Assembly (NCBI GenBank): GCA_963631655.1
Contig: CAVGRR010000024.1
Location: 1 to 21,797 of the forward strand
Length of the DNA: 21,797 nucleotides
Source of the DNA: Methanomethylophilus sp963631655
Lineage (GTDB): Archaea; Thermoplasmatota; Thermoplasmata; Methanomassiliicoccales; Methanomethylophilaceae
Reading direction: 5' to 3'
Below are positions 14,286 to 21,129 of the stretch, piece by piece; position 1 is the first letter of the stretch, and each line of letters starts with the position of its first letter. The notes beneath the pieces were generated by a model. It was not told the DNA's origin, made no database searches, and saw only the letters and a list, made by a program, of their open reading frames with translations. The translations under genes and the position numbers were made by a program.

Positions 14286-15410
14286 TCAGGCGGTCTTCGG
14301 ATGGGCTTTGGAGATCATCTTTCTGCGGTACGCATCGCTTTTGAGGGAGATCTCCTCCACGTTCTCGCGGGTGACCCTGTACACCTCGGGCAGTTTGCGG
14401 GGATGGTTCTTCAGCAGCTCGCGCACCAGCGGATCGAAGGAGAACTCGCTGTTCTCCAGGTATTTCCTGTTCCAGTTGTCGACGAGGTCGAACACGCCCT
14501 GGATCCCGGTGTCGTAGAATTTGGCGACGAGCACCGCGGCCGTGGTGCAGTCATCTGATAATACTGCTATGTTGGATCCGTGGACGGCGAATTCGGAGCC
14601 GTTGAACGACATGGCGAGCCCGTTCCCGTCCTTCACAAGATCGAGGACCTGATAGTCGATCCTCTCGCCGCCGATGTATATCGTGCCGTCGAGGTCGACC
14701 TGCGTCCCTTTCCTGATGTCGAGGAGCGCATATGCCTTCTCATTGGCGCCTACAGTGGTGTTGCCCTGCAGGAGGCTGGCACATTCGTTCTTCTGGTATT
14801 TCTTCTGGAACAGGTCGTCGAACGTGCTGATCATGTTTATCTCGGCGTCGTCGAGTTCCACCGGGGTGTTCAGCATGTAACCTGTCTTGGAGACGGGCAT
14901 ACGGGCGATGGTCTCCGCATCCTCCCGGACAGTCTTCTCGGTGCCGTGGGAGAACCTGGTGCCGTCGAGCGACAGGGATGAGGTGTTGAACGCGTTGATA
15001 GGTATGTCGAGTTTCTCGCTGAGGGTGTATGCGGCGTGTTCGTAGATCCTCGAGTCGATGAAGGTGGGAAGAAGGTTGTTGAAGTAGTCCATCACCTTGC
15101 CGGCGTTCTTCATCAAGGGGAGGTTGTCATCGTAGTACTTTCTCAAGGTGTAATCCGTGACATCGAACGCCTTCAGGAAGGGGGTTATGAGCTTGGTGCT
15201 GTCCGTGGAGGTGCTCTCGTCGCGGTTCAGGACGTAGGTGGTGACGAGGTTGTAGCGGTCGAAGATGTCATAGAGCTTTCCGCCGTGGGGGACGAACTCG
15301 CAGGCCGCGTCGCGCACGGTGTCAGCGGGGGTGAGGAACCCCTGGGGTTCGATGATGATCTGCTTGTCATGGACCAGACCCATCTCCGCCATGGGGTTCA
15401 CTTCGTCCAT
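14286..15410 (-). CDS. HAD-like protein related to EhaR/COG4030, catalytic motifs degenerate
   Basis: Resembles the methanogen HAD-superfamily group COG4030, some members of which are annotated EhaR. Similarity is seen in S-T-K-L-I-T-P-F-L-K-A-F-D-V-T-D (71-86), the S-R-I-Y-E-H segment (120-125, motif II region), VGANEKAYALLDI (motif III Lys, K225) and GLAMSFNGSEFA (264-275). The nucleophile motif normally reads D-C-E-G-P, but here it is E21-P-Q-G-F. The metal-binding G-D-S-I-T-D motif is Y-I-G-G-E-R-I-D (245-252). Phosphatase activity is therefore doubtful, and a binding or regulatory role is possible. The length of 374 residues is compatible with the group. The start overlaps the stop of the formyltransferase-like gene (TGATG), so the two are translated together. 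The family assignment is from memory of motifs and is moderately sure. Confidence 0.65.
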   Translation of the reverse strand: MDEVNPMAEMGLVHDKQIIIEPQGFLTPADTVRDAACEFVPHGGKLYDIFDRYNLVTTYVLNRDESTSTDSTKLITPFLKAFDVTDYTLRKYYDDNLPLMKNAGKVMDYFNNLLPTFIDSRIYEHAAYTLSEKLDIPINAFNTSSLSLDGTRFSHGTEKTVREDAETIARMPVSKTGYMLNTPVELDDAEINMISTFDDLFQKKYQKNECASLLQGNTTVGANEKAYALLDIRKGTQVDLDGTIYIGGERIDYQVLDLVKDGNGLAMSFNGSEFAVHGSNIAVLSDDCTTAAVLVAKFYDTGIQGVFDLVDNWNRKYLENSEFSFDPLVRELLKNHPRKLPEVYRVTRENVEEISLKSDAYRRKMISKAHPKTA

Positions 15411-16228
15411 CAGATCGCCTCGTCGACGTGGGCGGTGAGGTCGTAGGGACCGTCGAGCTGAACACCGTTGTGCCAGAGCTTCTTGTTCTTGATGCAGACA
15501 GTGCCCTCGGAGAAGAGGCGGATGGTGGAGACGATGAGGGGGAGTTCCCTTTTGGCACCTTCCTCGCGGATCTTGCGGAAGAGAGGTTCGTTCTCTCCTT
15601 CCGTCTCGCGGACGCGGTCGAATCCGATCTCCTTCACCTTCCTGTTGAAACTGTCCCAGAGAGGTGCGAACTCGCCGTTCTTGATATCGAATCCGCAGAA
15701 TGTCAGGGCATCGCCGCGGTCGTGTTCCTTGGTGCAGATATGGATCATCACACCCTGCCTGTTGGCATTGTTCCTCATGAGTTCCCAGATGACCTCCTGC
15801 CAGGTGCCCTTGGGCCCGTCGGGCAGGGCGGGGTGGAGGTTCAGCATGTCATAGACGTCGCAGGTCTCGTCGTCCATCCACAGCATGTACCCTGCCAGGA
15901 TGCCGATGTCCTGTCCGAATTTTCCGGTCTTTTCGCGGAGGACCTTTCCGTATTCGACGCCCCAGGCGACCTTGTCCTTGGCGCGGAGCTCAGGCTTGAA
16001 GTTCTTCCAGGATTCGGTGACGAGAGGTATCCCGTACCCTTTCACCATATCGAAGAAGATGTTCCTCTGTTCCCTCTTCGGATTGGGCTCTTCGGTATTG
16101 TCCCAGTTGCAGAAGACGAAGGGGATCTCGATATCCAGAGTTCCCTTTTCCTTTTCGTCCATCACAGCTTTGAGGAGATTTCTTGAACCGGGCCCCCTGC
16201 CGGTGGAGAACCATCCGAGTCTTAGCAT
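15410..16228 (-). CDS. Formyltransferase-fold protein (PurN-like)
   Basis: Resembles the formyl_transf_N family, which includes glycinamide ribonucleotide formyltransferase and methionyl-tRNA formyltransferase. The N-terminal LGWFSTGRGPGSRNLL (4-19) occupies the place of the phosphate-binding loop. The strand GILAGYMLWM (109-118) leads to the catalytic N130-L-H132-P triad part, and D170 in HDRGDAL matches the third catalytic residue. All three catalytic residues are thus present. At 272 residues it is longer than PurN (about 200), so another acceptor than GAR is possible. The substrate cannot be told. A TTTATATAAT box centred 26 bases before the ATG at 16228 marks a leaderless start. It heads a two-gene operon with the HAD-like gene. 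Confidence 0.75.
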   Translation of the reverse strand: MLRLGWFSTGRGPGSRNLLKAVMDEKEKGTLDIEIPFVFCNWDNTEEPNPKREQRNIFFDMVKGYGIPLVTESWKNFKPELRAKDKVAWGVEYGKVLREKTGKFGQDIGILAGYMLWMDDETCDVYDMLNLHPALPDGPKGTWQEVIWELMRNNANRQGVMIHICTKEHDRGDALTFCGFDIKNGEFAPLWDSFNRKVKEIGFDRVRETEGENEPLFRKIREEGAKRELPLIVSTIRLFSEGTVCIKNKKLWHNGVQLDGPYDLTAHVDEAI

Positions 16229-16249
16229 GCGTGTACATGTTGGATTCGG

Positions 16250-16259
16250 TTTATATAAT
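16250..16259 (-). promoter_or_regulatory. TATA box of the formyltransferase operon
   Basis: The minus strand reads ATTATATAAA, centred 26 bases before the start ATG, with no Shine-Dalgarno between. This is one of the clearest leaderless promoters in the window and decides between the ATG at 16228 and the out-of-frame ATG at 16238. Confidence 0.65.
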
Positions 16260-16272
16260 CGATGAGAAGACC

Positions 16273-16680
16273 TTAAACGTCGAAGAGGACGGTGACGGAG
16301 GGAGTGTCCCTGTCGATGTTCATCATATGGAAGGTGACGGCCTTGATCTCTCCGCGGACGTGCATCTTCGACCTGTCGAGAAGTTCGCCTCTGGCACTGC
16401 AGGTTATGTGCAGTCCGTTGATCTTCACATGGAACTCCTTGAGGATGATGTTCTCGTAATCCTCGATGAAAAGCAGTTCGGAAAGGAAGGAGTAGAGGGC
16501 ATCCTCGTCGTCGAGTCCGGTGACGTCCACGTTGCGTTCCTCGACAAGGTCGACATCCTCAAGGTTCACGGTCTGGTCGAACATGCCGTAGGCGAGATTC
16601 TCATAGCATTCCTCCAGATCCTTGCCGTAGGCGCGGACCATAAGGTCGGCGGTGTGGTCGATGACTTCGTACCTTTCCAT
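16273..16680 (-). CDS. Archease, activator of RNA ligase RtcB
   Basis: Small acidic metal-binding protein that speeds guanylation and turnover of the tRNA-splicing ligase RtcB. From the ATG at 16680 it has 135 residues, the normal archease length. Family marks are the N-terminal D-H-T-A-D (metal-binding Asp), an A-Y-G-x-D-L-E-E-C-Y-E-N-L-A segment, L-Y-S-F-L-S-E-L-L-F in the middle, V-R-G-E-I-K-A-V-T-F-H, and a C-terminal Asp two residues from the end. I reject the longer frame starting at 16740 because its 20 extra residues are not archease-like. No Shine-Dalgarno is seen. An AT-rich ATTAAAT stretch about 25 bases upstream suggests a leaderless start. RtcB is not in the window. Confidence 0.92.
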   Translation of the reverse strand: MERYEVIDHTADLMVRAYGKDLEECYENLAYGMFDQTVNLEDVDLVEERNVDVTGLDDEDALYSFLSELLFIEDYENIILKEFHVKINGLHITCSARGELLDRSKMHVRGEIKAVTFHMMNIDRDTPSVTVLFDV

Positions 16681-16721
16681 GGCGCAGGGAACCGCAGGAT
16701 GTGATTTAATCCTTCCATTGC

Positions 16722-16798
16722 TACGAAATTCGAGAAACAATTTTCAATATTTATTCGAATTTCAGTGATTCATTACGAAATTCATTGTAAATTTCTCG
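16722..16798. promoter_or_regulatory. Repeat-rich divergent region between archease and nadX
   Basis: The 10-base word TACGAAATTC occurs twice in direct orientation (16722-16731 and 16774-16783), with an inverted copy of its core, GAATTTC, between them (16757-16763). A second inverted pair, CGAGAAA (16731-16737) and TTTCTCG (16792-16798), frames the region. It lies between two divergent leaderless promoters, so it may be an operator controlling one or both genes. Confidence 0.45.
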
Positions 16799-16810
16799 GA
16801 TAACTGAAAA

Positions 16811-16818
16811 CTATATAT
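16811..16818 (+). promoter_or_regulatory. TATA box of aspartate dehydrogenase gene
   Basis: CTATATAT is centred about 26 bases before the ATG at 16841, without a Shine-Dalgarno site. It overlaps the alternative in-frame ATG at 16817, which therefore cannot be part of the transcript. Confidence 0.65.
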
Positions 16819-16840
16819 GGGGTACCTCAGATATGCAGGC

Positions 16841-17647
16841 ATGAGAATAACAATCGTAGGGTGCGGAACCATCGGTTCCAAGTTGGCCAAGGCCGCGGAC
16901 GACATGGACGAGGTCAAGAGGATCTACCTTGTCGACATCAGGAAGGACGTGGCCGACAGGGTCGCCGAGGGTCTGAAGAAGGCAATCGTGGTCGATTCAT
17001 TGGAAGATGAACTTTACCACTGCGACCTGGTCATCGAGGCGTCCTCCCAGCAGGCCGCCAGAGAGGTCGCGCCCCGTGTCGTCTCCAGGGGAGTCGACAT
17101 GATGATCATGTCCGTCGGTTCCCTCGTGGACGATGATTACAGGGAGGCCCTGTTCAAGAAGGCCAAGGAGCACGAGGCCAAGATCTTCATCCCGACCGGT
17201 GCATTGTGCGGTGTGGACGGTCTCCGTTCCGCAGCAGGTGACGAGATCCTTTCCGTCACCCTGATCACCACCAAGGGACCCAAGTCATTGGAAGGCGTCC
17301 AGTACCTTCTCGACAAGGGCATCGACGTATACAAGGTCAAGGAGAAGACCGTCGTGTTCTCCGGAACCGCCAGGGAGGCCGTCAAGTACTTCCCCAAGAA
17401 CATCAACGTCGCCGCGACCGTCGCGCTTCTAGGTATCGGATTCGACAGGACCCAGGTAAAGATCGTTCTCGACCCCGAGGCCACCAGCAACTCGCACGAA
17501 CTGCAGATCGAAGGAAACTTCGGAAAGTCGATTGCCCACACCTACAACGTGCCGTCGCCTGATAATCCCAAGACCTCGTATCTTGCCGTCCTCTCCGCCA
17601 TCGCTGCATTGAAGAGGATCTGCAGGAACGAATGGATCGGAATCTGA
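16841..17647 (+). CDS. nadX: L-aspartate dehydrogenase
   Basis: NAD(P)-dependent enzyme oxidising L-aspartate to iminoaspartate, the first step of quinolinate/NAD synthesis, replacing aspartate oxidase in many archaea. In 268 residues it shows a Rossmann loop VGCGTIG (6-12), S-V-G-S-L (91-95), a long middle strand region with IPTGALCGVDGLRSA (117-131), the catalytic-type His H219 in S-H-E-L-Q-I-E-G, and the C-terminal N-P-K-T-S-Y-L-A (242-249) family signature. The start at 16841 is chosen from the TATA box. The frame could begin at 16817, but that ATG lies in the promoter. The gene stands alone and is followed by a terminator hairpin. NadA and NadC are not in the window. Confidence 0.95.
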   Translation: MRITIVGCGTIGSKLAKAADDMDEVKRIYLVDIRKDVADRVAEGLKKAIVVDSLEDELYHCDLVIEASSQQAAREVAPRVVSRGVDMMIMSVGSLVDDDYREALFKKAKEHEAKIFIPTGALCGVDGLRSAAGDEILSVTLITTKGPKSLEGVQYLLDKGIDVYKVKEKTVVFSGTAREAVKYFPKNINVAATVALLGIGFDRTQVKIVLDPEATSNSHELQIEGNFGKSIAHTYNVPSPDNPKTSYLAVLSAIAALKRICRNEWIGI

Positions 17648-17657
17648 ATCTCTTTTC

Positions 17658-17683
17658 CCTTCCGGATTGGGAGGTCCGGAAGG
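17658..17683 (+). terminator. Hairpin terminator after nadX
   Basis: A perfect 8-bp inverted repeat CCTTCCGG (17658-17665) / CCGGAAGG (17676-17683) with a 10-base loop starts 10 bases past the stop codon and is followed by pyrimidine-rich sequence. A T5 run occurs further on, near 17726. Confidence 0.55.
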
Positions 17684-17999
17684 TCTTTCCTCAACTCTTT
17701 GTCGGATGGTTGTAACCAGAGTCGTTTTTCCAGGTTGTGGGTTATCCCTGTCCTTAAGAAAAAATGGCCTGAATACGCCCGCGATTCTCGGTGAAATAGT
17801 CCGAAACTTTTCAGCAGAATTTTTCGCTCGAGGCAATTTTTGTCTTGCTGGCACATGTGCTATTCTTCACTGTTTGTATGGATTCTGATATAGCCTTGTC
17901 TCATATTGAACACACAGATTCTTAGGTCCGGAAAATTGCTTTTGATGTAATCTACAACAGAATCATATATGTTCGTAGAGGCTTAGTTATATCCATAGG
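17684..17999. other. Non-coding stretch upstream of the methyltransferase operon
   Basis: I see no convincing gene in these roughly 315 bases. Short open frames exist on both strands, but none has a recognisable protein, a ribosome-binding site and plausible codon use together. Several T-runs (near 17726, 17820 and 17840) are consistent with termination of nadX read-through. No cobalamin riboswitch-like box was recognised despite the downstream corrinoid gene. Confidence 0.4.
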
Positions 18000-18010
18000 T
18001 ATATTAAATA
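18000..18010 (+). promoter_or_regulatory. TATA box of the corrinoid/methyltransferase operon
   Basis: TATATTAAATA about 50 bases before the ATG would give initiation near 18030 and a short leader holding the GGAGG site at 18044-18048, which is 7 bases before the start codon. Unlike many first genes here, this one is clearly leadered. Confidence 0.6.
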
Positions 18011-18055
18011 ATCGGTAAAACGGAAAGTGATTTGTGCTTTATCGGAGGAACCAAA

Positions 18056-18703
18056 ATGGATAAGTCAGAGTGTCTCAAGCAGCTTGCAGACGCAGTTGTC
18101 GCCTGCCATCCGGAAGAAGCGCGCAAGGCGGCCGAACAGGCCCTGAAGGAGGGTCTCGACCCCGTGGAAGCGATCAATGAAGGGCTTGTCGTCGGAATGG
18201 GCATAATCGGAGACAATTATGCCAAGAAGATCATGTATCTGCCTCAGGTACTGGTCGCCGCCCACAGTATGTATGAAGGTCTCGATGTCCTTCTGCCTGC
18301 CATCCCGAAGGGGGACCTCGCGGACAGCAAGACCGCGATAACCGCCGTCGTCCAGGGAGATGTCCATGACATCGGAAAGAACATCGTCAAGACGATGCTC
18401 ACCGCAGGCGGATTCATAGTGAACGACCTCGGAAGGGATGTCTCTCCCGCACTCATCGCGGACACCGCGAAGAACACCGGAACGAACGTGGTCTGTCTCA
18501 GTACGCTGATGACACCCACTATGGACAGTATGCAGGCCGCGGTGAAGCTGATCCACGACAACGGCTACCGCTGCAGGTGCATCGTGACGATCGGCGGACC
18601 GCCCACCACAGAAGGATTCGCGAAGGAGATCGGAGCGGACCACAGGGATGAGAATGCACAGGCGTGTGTAAAGTACGTAAAGTCCAGAATGGAGGCACAG
18701 TAA
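18056..18703 (+). CDS. Methyltransferase corrinoid protein (MtaC/MtbC/MttC family)
   Basis: Cobalamin-carrying protein that takes a methyl group from a substrate-specific methyltransferase and passes it to a coenzyme M methyltransferase. The 215 residues comprise an N-terminal four-helix cap (about 1-85, with GLDPVEAINEGLVVGMGIIGD) and a B12-binding Rossmann domain. H104 in GDVHDIGKN (101-109) is the lower-axial cobalt ligand. The T-I-G-G-P-P segment (178-183) is the loop over the cofactor; relatives often have G-G-A-P. The start is ATG 18056 because GGAGG lies 7 bases upstream. An earlier in-frame ATG at 18032 lies before that site. The specific substrate (methanol, methylamines, methyl sulfides or others) cannot be read from this protein alone. 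The methyltransferase gene follows with no gap after the stop. Confidence 0.92.
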   Translation: MDKSECLKQLADAVVACHPEEARKAAEQALKEGLDPVEAINEGLVVGMGIIGDNYAKKIMYLPQVLVAAHSMYEGLDVLLPAIPKGDLADSKTAITAVVQGDVHDIGKNIVKTMLTAGGFIVNDLGRDVSPALIADTAKNTGTNVVCLSTLMTPTMDSMQAAVKLIHDNGYRCRCIVTIGGPPTTEGFAKEIGADHRDENAQACVKYVKSRMEAQ

Positions 18704-19741
18704 ATGGCAATGTCATGCAGAGACAGGGTGCTGGGCGCCCTGAAGCAGGAATCGATGGACCGCCCGCCCGTTGCGGTGTTCACCACATGTGACACCATCG
18801 GAATGATGAAGGCGTGCGGGGCCTCATGGCCGGAGGCACACTCGGATCCGGAGAAGATGGCGAAGCTTGGATGCGCTCAGGCGGATTATTTCGGGCTCGA
18901 GTCGGTGAGGGCGGGATTCTGTCTCACCGAAGAGGCGGAGGCATTGGGATGTCCGATCGACATGGGAACCCCCACATCATCGCCGATGCTGAAGGGACAT
19001 CCGTTCACCTACAACCCGATGAAAAAGATCTTCGACGAGCCGGAGGACAGTGATCTCCCGGAGATAGACAAGTTCCTCGAGACCGGAAGGGTGAAGACCA
19101 CCATCGAGGCGATGAAGATCATGCAGAAGACCCACGGGGAGGACTACTGTGTCATCGGAGGGAACACCGGTCCGTTCACCCTGACGGGACACCTTCTCAA
19201 CACCGAGAACCTGGTGTATTCGGTGTGGACCGAACCGGAAAGGGCCCAGAAGTGGGTGAAGGCGATCATGCCGTACTGCAAGGCGTTCGGTCAGGCCATG
19301 CTCGACAACGGGGCGGACGTCATCCAGATGTCCGAACCTTCGGCATCCACCGATATCCTGGCCCCCACCGACTTCCCCGTGCAGTCCGGACAGTTCGTGA
19401 AGACCTGTCTCGGAGACCTGAAGGGCCATACTGTGCTCCACATCTGCGGAGATTCCGAGCACATCATCCCGTATATGTACGACACCGGAGTGGACGGGAT
19501 CTCCGTCGAAGAGAAGGTGGACTCGTACACCGCGGTCAAGGTCGCGAACAAGAGGGGTGCGCTGATCGGAAACGTCGGATGCGCCTTCCCGCTGTACAAG
19601 GGAACCCCCGCCGATGTCGCTGCAGCAGCAAAGAAGAGCATGGATGCCGGGTTCAACAGTATCTCCGCCGGATGCGGTGTTCCGATAGGAACCCCCGACG
19701 ACAACATCCGGGCCCTTGTGAAGGCCATCAAGGGAGAATAA
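18704..19741 (+). CDS. Methylcobamide:coenzyme M methyltransferase (MtaA/MtbA family)
   Basis: Zinc enzyme of the uroporphyrinogen-decarboxylase fold that moves the methyl group from the methylated corrinoid protein to coenzyme M, giving methyl-CoM for methane formation. It has 345 residues, the typical length. The zinc ligands H246-I-C248 and C324 (in SAGCGVP) are in place, and GGNTGPFTLTGHLL (152-165) and the Q-M-S-E-P-S segment (208-213) are family-typical. The ATG follows the TAA of the corrinoid gene directly, and GGAGG in the last corrinoid codons serves as its ribosome site, so the two are coupled. The sequence does not tell MtaA from MtbA or MtsA types. No substrate-specific methyltransferase (MtaB, or the pyrrolysine enzymes MtmB/MtbB/MttB) and no in-frame TAG was found near it. 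Confidence 0.93.
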   Translation: MAMSCRDRVLGALKQESMDRPPVAVFTTCDTIGMMKACGASWPEAHSDPEKMAKLGCAQADYFGLESVRAGFCLTEEAEALGCPIDMGTPTSSPMLKGHPFTYNPMKKIFDEPEDSDLPEIDKFLETGRVKTTIEAMKIMQKTHGEDYCVIGGNTGPFTLTGHLLNTENLVYSVWTEPERAQKWVKAIMPYCKAFGQAMLDNGADVIQMSEPSASTDILAPTDFPVQSGQFVKTCLGDLKGHTVLHICGDSEHIIPYMYDTGVDGISVEEKVDSYTAVKVANKRGALIGNVGCAFPLYKGTPADVAAAAKKSMDAGFNSISAGCGVPIGTPDDNIRALVKAIKGE

Positions 19742-19755
19742 ACATATTACTGACT

Positions 19756-19778
19756 CTGCGGGGGACAGGCCCCCGCAG
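19756..19778 (+). terminator. GC-rich hairpin after the methyltransferase operon
   Basis: CTGCGGGGG (19756-19764) pairs perfectly with CCCCCGCAG (19770-19778) around a 5-base loop, 14 bases past the stop codon. No T-run follows, so it may stop transcription only weakly or protect the mRNA 3' end. Confidence 0.6.
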
Positions 19779-19792
19779 TTCCGGTTCCCGAA

Positions 19793-19803
19793 AACATATT
19801 TAC
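19793..19803 (+). promoter_or_regulatory. TATA box of the Xaa-Pro peptidase gene
   Basis: The AT-rich AACATATTTAC is centred about 28 bases before the ATG at 19826. Only a weak AGG lies close to the ATG, so a leaderless start is likely. Confidence 0.45.
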
Positions 19804-19825
19804 GGCATTTTTCCATCACGCAGGT

Positions 19826-20917
19826 ATGGCAAGTTCTAGAACCGAAAGGCTGATGGAAAACGCAGGCGACCTCGATGCGATCGTCATCGCCAACGACGGC
19901 GAACCGTTCCTCGATTCTTCATTCTGGTACATCACGGAACAGAAGTCCGGGTGTTTCGAGAGTTCGTATGCTGTTATCAAGAAAGACGGTTCGATGGATG
20001 TCATCGTGAACATCCTGGAAGAGGAGACCGCCCGTCTCGGAAAAGGAGACGTCAAGGTCTATCACAACAGGCAGGAACTGACCGAACAGTTCCAGGCCGC
20101 CTTGAAAGGATGCGAGAAGGTGGGGTTCAACGTCCACTCCGCATCCTATGCGTCGGTCATGGGCATCAAGAAACTGACCGGATACGAGTTCCAGATCGCG
20201 GATGCGTCCGAGGCGTTGGCCAAAACATATGCCATCAAGGATGCGAAGGAGATCGAGGCCACCCGCAAGGCATGCGAGATCTCCTCCACCGTGGCGAAGG
20301 AACTTCCTTCATACCTTTCCGAAGGCGTTTCCGAAAGGGAGGTCGCCGCAAGGATGGACGCCCGTATGAGGGAGCTCGGAGGTACCGGAAATGCGTTCGA
20401 CACCATCGCCGCGTTCGGTGCAAACGCATCTATGCCCCATTACATGCCCGGGGACTACCGTCTCAAGGAACATGACGTGGCATTGTTCGATTTCGGAACC
20501 AAATACGACCGTTACTGCTCGGACATGACCCGCAGCGTGTTCCTTGGAGAGCCGTCGGACATCATGAAGCGTGCATACGAAGTCGTACTTGAGGCCCAGG
20601 AGGCGGGGATCGCAGAATACCATGCAGGCGCGAAGGCCAATGCTGCAGATCTTGCAGCAAGGAGGGTCATCGACGGCTCGGAATTCAAAGGAAAGTTCAT
20701 CCATTCTTTCGGACACGGTATCGGGATGGATGTCCACCAGCCCATCTACGTCTCTCCGAAATCGGAGCAGGTGCTTTCCGCAGGGAACATCGTCTCCGCA
20801 GAGCCCGGAGTGTACATCCCCGGAGTGGGAGGTATCCGTATCGAGGACACCATCCTGATCACGGAGAACGGCTGCGAGAGGCTGACAAGTTTCCCTCACG
20901 AGCTTACTATCATCTGA
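19826..20917 (+). CDS. M24B metallopeptidase, Xaa-Pro dipeptidase/aminopeptidase
   Basis: Two-metal peptidase that removes residues before proline, a cytosolic step in peptide turnover. The 363 residues comprise an N-terminal creatinase-like domain (about 1-130) and a pita-bread catalytic domain. Metal ligands are D222 (FDFGTKYD), D233 (CSDMTR), H297 (SFGHGIGMDVHQ), E326 (SAEPGVY) and E340 (RIEDTI), and H205 in MPHY is the usual substrate-side His. All catalytic residues are present. The gene stands alone between two hairpins and appears to have its own promoter. Whether it acts on dipeptides or longer peptides is not visible. Confidence 0.93.
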   Translation: MASSRTERLMENAGDLDAIVIANDGEPFLDSSFWYITEQKSGCFESSYAVIKKDGSMDVIVNILEEETARLGKGDVKVYHNRQELTEQFQAALKGCEKVGFNVHSASYASVMGIKKLTGYEFQIADASEALAKTYAIKDAKEIEATRKACEISSTVAKELPSYLSEGVSEREVAARMDARMRELGGTGNAFDTIAAFGANASMPHYMPGDYRLKEHDVALFDFGTKYDRYCSDMTRSVFLGEPSDIMKRAYEVVLEAQEAGIAEYHAGAKANAADLAARRVIDGSEFKGKFIHSFGHGIGMDVHQPIYVSPKSEQVLSAGNIVSAEPGVYIPGVGGIRIEDTILITENGCERLTSFPHELTII

Positions 20918-20925
20918 ACACATTC

Positions 20926-20944
20926 GGTCCGGAGATCCCGGGCC
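20926..20944 (+). terminator. Hairpin after the peptidase gene
   Basis: GGTCCGG (20926-20932) and CCGGGCC (20938-20944) form a 7-bp stem with one G-U pair and a 5-base loop, 8 bases past the stop codon. Confidence 0.45.
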
Positions 20945-20991
20945 AATGTGCCAGACACCTCAAAACCTCTTGTTTCGGACCAAGCGGTTAA

Positions 20992-21112
20992 GTTTTCATA
21001 TTCAGTTTTAATTGTCATTTGACATCGTATTATATTCATTTTAAATGTCAAAAATCGGGTTTTAAATGTCATTTTCTGGTTTTAATATTCAATTAATAGG
21101 TTTTAATATTCA
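20992..21112 (+). repeat. Six 13-bp AT-rich repeats upstream of the AlbA_2 gene
   Basis: The consensus GTTTTAAwwkTCA occurs at 20992, 21005, 21038, 21059, 21079 and 21100. The last four copies are spaced 21, 20 and 21 bases, about two helical turns. The copies at 21079 and 21100 are identical, as are 12 of 13 bases between 21038 and 21059. The final copy contains TTTTAATA about 25 bases before the ATG and could be the TATA box itself. It also forms an inverted repeat ATATTCA (21106-21112) / TGAATAT (21115-21121). Phased copies ending on the promoter suggest a cooperative regulator site. No spacers of CRISPR type are present. Confidence 0.7.
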
Positions 21113-21129
21113 TCTGAATATAATCACTT

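Noticed and set aside
17667..17888. Small protein gene (73 codons) after nadX
   Set aside because: It has no ribosome site and no domain, and begins inside the terminator hairpin.
17700..18040. Cobalamin riboswitch before the corrinoid gene
   Set aside because: I could not find a B12-box-like conserved stretch or the expected multi-stem layout, and such switches are rare in archaea.
18032..19741. Pyrrolysine (TAG) read-through in the methyltransferase operon
   Set aside because: Both genes end in TAA and contain no in-frame TAG. The families present are not the pyrrolysine enzymes.
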